A stretch of DNA of 64,000 nucleotides from CAYYVK01 sp964475145 (lineage in GTDB: Archaea; Aenigmatarchaeota; Aenigmatarchaeia; CG10238-14; SCSR01), in the NCBI GenBank assembly GCA_964475145.1, contig CAYYVK010000001.1, positions 1 through 64,000 of the forward strand. The letters run 5' to 3'. Under the pieces are notes generated by a model. That model made no database searches. It was given only the letters and a program-made list of their open reading frames with translations, and was not told the origin of the DNA. Below, one piece after another: positions 60,177 to 64,000 of this stretch (positions are counted from its first letter, which is position 1; each line of letters starts with the position of its first letter). The position numbers were made by a program, and so were the translations under genes.

Positions 60177-61406
60177 TTATCTGGAAGAAACAAAACCAAA
60201 CTTGTTTAATGCTAGCTTGAGTTCTTTATGTGTCTTGGAATACTCTTGTAGCGAGATTCCTTCTAATGCAGCATCCAATGCTTGCCTCATTGCGATAGCA
60301 CCTATTCTTGTTTGAAGAGAGTGTATTCCACCGCCAGCTTGAACAATGAAATCGTTACCAAATACTTTTATCAATTGAGGTATATGGCCAGGATGCAACC
60401 CTCCAGAAGCAACAGGCATAACAGGCTTAAACTTCCATAGCCCTTCTTTTAACGCTTTACAATTTTCTAAAACTTCTTCCTTCTTCTCAAACATTTTCCC
60501 TACTCCTGTGCCTACGTGCAACTGATCTACACCAACAATTCTCGCAAGCTTTGCAATAACTTTCATGGATATACCATGCTTAGAATTTCTTGTTAGAGCT
60601 GCATGCCCTGCCCTATGTGCATGAATAACAAGGTTAAAGTCTTGATTCCTTAAAGTCTGCAACGCAGACCAACCTATAGTAATTATGTCAACCATTATAT
60701 ACTCGTTCCCAACGTTCTCCACAGCCTTGGCACGTTTTAGCATTTCTTGCGTTTCTGCAGTAACGTTTATCATGTATGCTTTCTTCTCACCAGTTTCTTT
60801 TTCAGCCTTTTCTTTTGCTTTAAATGTTTTCTCTAACCTCTTCTCGAACTTATTGAAGTTTTGGCTGCTTAAGTTTTCATCATCTTTTACTATATCAATA
60901 CCATTAACCCAAGCTTCGTAAGCAACTTTTACATGTTCTTCTGTTCTTAATCCAATCTTAGGTTTTATTATTGTCCCCAGCAAAGGTCTATTTGTCCTAA
61001 AAATTTTCCTTATCCCTTTTATTCCATACTTCGGACCTTTGAAGCTTTTCAGAAGCTTCTCTGGAATTGTTAAATCGACGAGCCTTAAACTTTTTATCTC
61101 TTTCATGCCAAAGATGTTTCCTGCCACGCTAGAGAGGATCTGAGGAATATTTCCAGGTTCAAAAAGCTCAACAGGATAAGCAACGTTTATTCTTTTTCCC
61201 TCAATCTTAAAAACTTTTGCTGCAAGTTTTCTAACATACTTTTTCTCAGTTTTCACTTCTGTCCACGTTCCAGTCGAGCTCTCTGCAGCAATTGCACCAG
61301 CTGCTCTTTCTATACTTGAATTCCCTGCAGGCTCTAAAACGAATTCACATACCAAATCGTCCTTGCCTGGCTTGTAACCAAGGTCTACATAGTCTTCGTA
61401 TCGCAC
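60177..61406 (-). CDS. rbcL: Form III RuBisCO large subunit
   Basis: This encodes form III RuBisCO (409 residues from GTG 61406), which carboxylates ribulose-1,5-bisphosphate to two 3-phosphoglycerates. Catalytic residues are visible: KPKIGL (Lys148, Lys150), GIDIVKDDE with the carbamylated lysine Lys174 and Asp176, Glu177, HAHRAGHAA (His262), loop 6 HVGTGVGKM (Lys304) and SGGLHPG. It has no small subunit. A TTG at 61418 would add four residues, but the GTG gives the conserved RYEDYVDLGYKP start. It follows the isomerase gene by four bases. Confidence 0.95.
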   Translation of the reverse strand: MRYEDYVDLGYKPGKDDLVCEFVLEPAGNSSIERAAGAIAAESSTGTWTEVKTEKKYVRKLAAKVFKIEGKRINVAYPVELFEPGNIPQILSSVAGNIFGMKEIKSLRLVDLTIPEKLLKSFKGPKYGIKGIRKIFRTNRPLLGTIIKPKIGLRTEEHVKVAYEAWVNGIDIVKDDENLSSQNFNKFEKRLEKTFKAKEKAEKETGEKKAYMINVTAETQEMLKRAKAVENVGNEYIMVDIITIGWSALQTLRNQDFNLVIHAHRAGHAALTRNSKHGISMKVIAKLARIVGVDQLHVGTGVGKMFEKKEEVLENCKALKEGLWKFKPVMPVASGGLHPGHIPQLIKVFGNDFIVQAGGGIHSLQTRIGAIAMRQALDAALEGISLQEYSKTHKELKLALNKFGFVSSR

Positions 61407-61410
61407 ACCA

Positions 61411-62250
61411 TCACCCAAACCTTTTCATAAATTCTTTTGGCGTGAAAATTCCTTTTTCATTCACCAAGTAAGAAACAAGGTCAAACTCTACCAGATCAAA
61501 AGCCGGATTTCTCACTTTAATCTTTTTAGTGTTGATTTTAGAAAAAATTTCAGCATAAATTTCTTCTGCTGGCCTTTCTTCTATCACAAGCTTTTTCCTC
61601 TTATCTATCTTTAGAGTATTGCCAACAACGATAAATGGTTTTTTCTCTCTTGCAGCTGCTAGCGCAAGGTTTTTTGTACCTATCTTGTTCACTACACCCT
61701 TAGGCTCAACAACTCTTATAGCATCTGTTCCAACTACTACACAATCTACATCTTTCATAAAATAGCTAACAGAATTGTCTGTAATGAGTGTGACAGGTAT
61801 TCCAATCTTAGAAAGCTCTTTAGCAGTTTTCACCCCTTGCTCAAGAGGTTCTGTTATCGTAGCAAAAACACGGAATTTTTTCCCTTTTTTCCAGGCATTC
61901 TTTAAAACAGATAAAGCTTCACCAGAATGACAGTGAGTCATTATTGTATGTCCATTACCAATAAGCTTACTTCCAATCCTTGCAACCCTTTTGGTAGAAG
62001 TTTCTAGTCTTTTGATGAGATAGTCTATCGTTTTGACACTCTTTTTCTTTTTCAAAATCTCTAAGCAATTGTGTAAAACTACTGCAGTTGGTCTTGCACG
62101 CTCAAGTATCATTGCTGCAACCTCAAACTTTAAACCAAATCCATACTTCTTACAGAACTTCCTCAAGAATTTTAACGAATACAAAGCAATCTCTTTAGCA
62201 CCTTGAACTTTCATGCTCTGTATGCTTTCAGCAACTCTGGAAACATCCAT
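61411..62250 (-). CDS. Ribose-1,5-bisphosphate isomerase
   Basis: This 279-residue protein is the archaeal R15P isomerase, related to eIF2B alpha/beta/delta. It converts ribose-1,5-bisphosphate from AMP phosphorylase to ribulose-1,5-bisphosphate for RuBisCO. The expected catalytic pair is present: Cys107 in TIMTHCHSG and Asp176 in VVVGTDAI. It also has NKIGTKNLALAA. It heads the minus-strand AMP-pathway operon, followed at once by RuBisCO. Confidence 0.92.
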   Translation of the reverse strand: MDVSRVAESIQSMKVQGAKEIALYSLKFLRKFCKKYGFGLKFEVAAMILERARPTAVVLHNCLEILKKKKSVKTIDYLIKRLETSTKRVARIGSKLIGNGHTIMTHCHSGEALSVLKNAWKKGKKFRVFATITEPLEQGVKTAKELSKIGIPVTLITDNSVSYFMKDVDCVVVGTDAIRVVEPKGVVNKIGTKNLALAAAREKKPFIVVGNTLKIDKRKKLVIEERPAEEIYAEIFSKINTKKIKVRNPAFDLVEFDLVSYLVNEKGIFTPKEFMKRFG

Positions 62251-62282
62251 AGAATAAATATTGTTTGATACAATTATAAAGT

Positions 62283-62954
62283 ATGAAAAGTTCAGAGGAA
62301 GAGAGAAAAAGGTTGGTAGAAACTCTAGAGAAAAGGGGGTATATTCGCAGCAAAGAGGTTAAGGAAGCAATGCTGAAAGTCAAAAGAGAGGACTTTGTTC
62401 CAGAAGAATATAAAAAAGATGCTTATCTAGATACACCACTTCCAATCCCAGGTAATGTAACTATATCTGCACCCCATAGCTAAGGGGAAATGCATGCAAT
62501 CTCCCTAGAAGCTCTGCAGCTTAAACCTAGAGAAAAGTTTTTGGAAGTTGGCGCTGGCTCAGGAATAATGCTTGCTTATGCTTACGAAATAATTAGAAGC
62601 AAGGAGAAAGTTTTTGGGATAGAGATTGTTCCAGAAGCTTACAAGTTTGGAAAAGAAAATTTGGAAAAAGCAGGATATGGCAACAAAGTTAAGCTTGTTC
62701 TTGGAGATGGTTCTTTAGGATTGCCCAACTATGCCCCATTCGATAAGGTCTTAATAAGTGCTGCATGCCCAGATATACCCAAACCGTTAAAGGAGCAGAC
62801 TAAAGTTGGAGGGAGAATAGTCGCAGTTATTGGTTTACCACATGGGGATCAACACCTTGTTTTAGTTGAAAAAACAAAAGGTGGAAAATTTTTAAGAAAA
62901 AAACTTTTACCTGTAGTTTTTGTTCCGCTAGTTGGAGAGTACGGATGGAAATAA
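62283..62954 (+). pseudogene. pcm: Protein-L-isoaspartate O-methyltransferase split by in-frame stop
   Basis: The frame encodes an archaeal L-isoaspartyl methyltransferase, which repairs damaged proteins with SAM: REDFVPEEYKKDAYLDTPLPI, GNVTISAPH, FLEVGAGSGIMLAYAY (SAM motif I) and VLGDGSLGL. After ISAPHS a TAA occurs in frame at 62481-62483, followed by GGG GAA ATG CAT GCA; the canonical sequence would run directly to MHAISLEAL. The extra 12 bases (AGCTAAGGGGAA) keep the frame. The downstream 154-residue part may initiate at ATG 62490 using AAGGGGA as ribosome-binding site. So this is either a pseudogene or a functional split gene. Confidence 0.8.
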
Positions 62955-63048
62955 TTATTAGGCAGGAAAAAGGATGAAGTGAAAAGTTATAAATCCTAAG
63001 AAAAGGATTGTATTTCGCCATATATTTTTTAAAAGGTAAGAGAGAAAT

Positions 63049-63966
63049 ATGCTAGGTTGGATAACTTTTGTACTCTTTCTTCTTACTCTTTTGTCCGGGA
63101 TTTTGAAGAAGAAAAGAGTCCACTCTTACCTAGCTTTCTTGACACTTTTCTCTTTGTTGCTTCATACTTATTACAACCGATTCCTTTCTCAGTTATGTAT
63201 TTTCATCCTGCTATTCTTCTTCCTAACCTTTATCACAGGTTTCAGAAAGTTTAAAATTCCAAGAAGAAGGGTGTTGCATACACTCTTCGCCCTCTTGACA
63301 CTTTTACTTACTCTTTTTCATATTTACTCCTTTACCCCTCTTCAAAGAAGAGTTGAAGCTGTAAAAGGAGAGATTACACTTCCTTCTCCAAGGTATAGTA
63401 GTAATGTAAGCATTGAAGAAGCTCTTCTCAAAAGAAGATCTATCAGAGAATATCAAGATAAACCTGTTAGCTTACAGCAAGTTGCACAAATTTTATGGGC
63501 TGTTCAAGGAATAACTTCGAAGTGGGGTGGAAGAACAGCACCTTCTGCTGGAGCTACTTATCCTTTAGAAGTCTACATAGTAGTAAGAAAAGTTGAAAAT
63601 CTTGAGCCAGGGGTTTATCGTTACATCCCGAGTACACATTCTTTAAGCATTATTGCAAAGGGTGAATATTCACAAAAACTTATGGAAGCTTCTCTTAACC
63701 AGAAATGGGTTGGTGATGCAAGTTTTAATTTGGTTATAGCAGCTGATTTTTCTCGAACTACACGAGTATATGGAGAAAGGGGCATAAGATATGTTTACTT
63801 AGAAGCTGGGCATGCTGCTCAAAACGTCTACTTGCAAGTGGTTAGTTTGAACCTTGGTTGTGTTGTTGTAGGAGCTTTCAACGATAATCTTGTGAAATCT
63901 TACTTGAAACTACCTCAAAACGTCCAGCCAATATACGTTGTTCCAGTTGGAATTCCTTTGAAATAG
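63049..63966 (+). CDS. SagB-type nitroreductase fused to putative bis-heme-b membrane domain
   Basis: This 305-residue protein has four membrane helices in its first ~95 residues, then a flavin nitroreductase domain of the SagB type: LLKRRSIREYQDKPVSL, RTAPSAGATYPLEVYIV, GVYRYIP and YLEAGHAAQNVYLQ. Helix 2 carries His25 and His39 and helix 4 carries His77 and His91, each pair 14 residues apart (H-x13-H), the spacing of bis-heme b ligands in cytochrome b-type helices. This suggests transmembrane electron transfer to or from FMN. The substrate is unknown. Confidence 0.75.
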   Translation: MLGWITFVLFLLTLLSGILKKKRVHSYLAFLTLFSLLLHTYYNRFLSQLCIFILLFFFLTFITGFRKFKIPRRRVLHTLFALLTLLLTLFHIYSFTPLQRRVEAVKGEITLPSPRYSSNVSIEEALLKRRSIREYQDKPVSLQQVAQILWAVQGITSKWGGRTAPSAGATYPLEVYIVVRKVENLEPGVYRYIPSTHSLSIIAKGEYSQKLMEASLNQKWVGDASFNLVIAADFSRTTRVYGERGIRYVYLEAGHAAQNVYLQVVSLNLGCVVVGAFNDNLVKSYLKLPQNVQPIYVVPVGIPLK

Positions 63967-63973
63967 GGTTAAG

Positions 63974-64000
63974 TGGGGTCGACGGGATTCGAACCCGCAC
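63974..64000 (-). tRNA. Partial tRNA (3' end only)
   Basis: On the minus strand the window edge exposes the 3' end of a tRNA: T-arm GCGGG-TTCGAAT-CCCGT, acceptor strand CGACCCC and discriminator A at 63974. The anticodon lies outside the window, so the amino acid cannot be named. Confidence 0.85.

Overview
The window is an AT-rich, gene-dense archaeal chromosome segment. Archaeal hallmarks include the L3-L4-L23-L2-S19-L22-S3-L29 ribosomal cluster with aIF1 and the RNase P subunit Rpp29, a thermosome, a TFB-like cyclin-core protein, Orc1/Cdc6, prefoldin, Alba, class I LysRS, type II GAPDH, class III-signal pilins and intron-bearing tRNAs. The complete AMP pathway (AMP phosphorylase, ribose-1,5-bisphosphate isomerase, form III RuBisCO), the compact proteins and the many short unknown membrane proteins fit a small-genome, DPANN-like archaeon. 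The phylum cannot be fixed from this window.

Layout. 1-5.8 kb: decayed metallo-beta-lactamase remnant, V4R-domain protein, an unrecognised protein, a GT4 glycosyltransferase, a polytopic membrane protein, a KaiC-like ATPase and a HIT protein. 5.9-16.9 kb: the S10/spc-type ribosomal cluster, interrupted between L23 and L2 by a uracil-DNA glycosylase, a TFB without zinc ribbon, a frameshifted gene and an ATPase. It also carries a winged-helix gene between S17 and L14 and a micro-ORF between L5 and S14, and S4e appears to start at AUA. 16.9-30.6 kb: prepilin peptidase, SerRS, HAD phosphatase, transporters, GAPDH, NAD(P)HX dehydratase, cobalamin adenosyltransferase, an intein-containing B12-dependent ribonucleotide reductase, S2 and L15e.

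30.6-39.4 kb (minus strand): an archaeal type IV pilus operon (two TadC/FlaJ-type platform proteins, a FlaI/TadA ATPase, four pilin-like proteins, a coiled-coil protein) and a thermosome gene. The prepilin peptidase at 16.9 kb would process the pilins. 39.4-50.9 kb: XRE-type regulator, three tRNA genes (two apparently with introns), LysRS, Orc1/Cdc6, THEP1 NTPase, a large PTPS-related membrane protein, GT2, a surface protein, an unknown protein facing a winged-helix regulator, prefoldin alpha and FtsY.

50.9-56.0 kb is the most novel part. Five short genes (membrane or helical proteins and a PD-(D/E)xK nuclease) converge on a minus-strand pair (an unknown protein and a large HAD protein), followed by a tiny helical protein and a TrmB-family regulator. 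Palindromes of the form CYACT-N3/4-AGTRG lie in both control regions, suggesting one regulon. 56.1-57.8 kb is a module of three membrane proteins, one resembling the protein at 3.6-4.5 kb. 57.9-64 kb: Alba, the AMP-pathway operon with an embedded Cys-rich membrane protein, a pcm gene broken by an in-frame stop, and a nitroreductase fused to a putative bis-heme-b membrane domain, ending in a partial tRNA.
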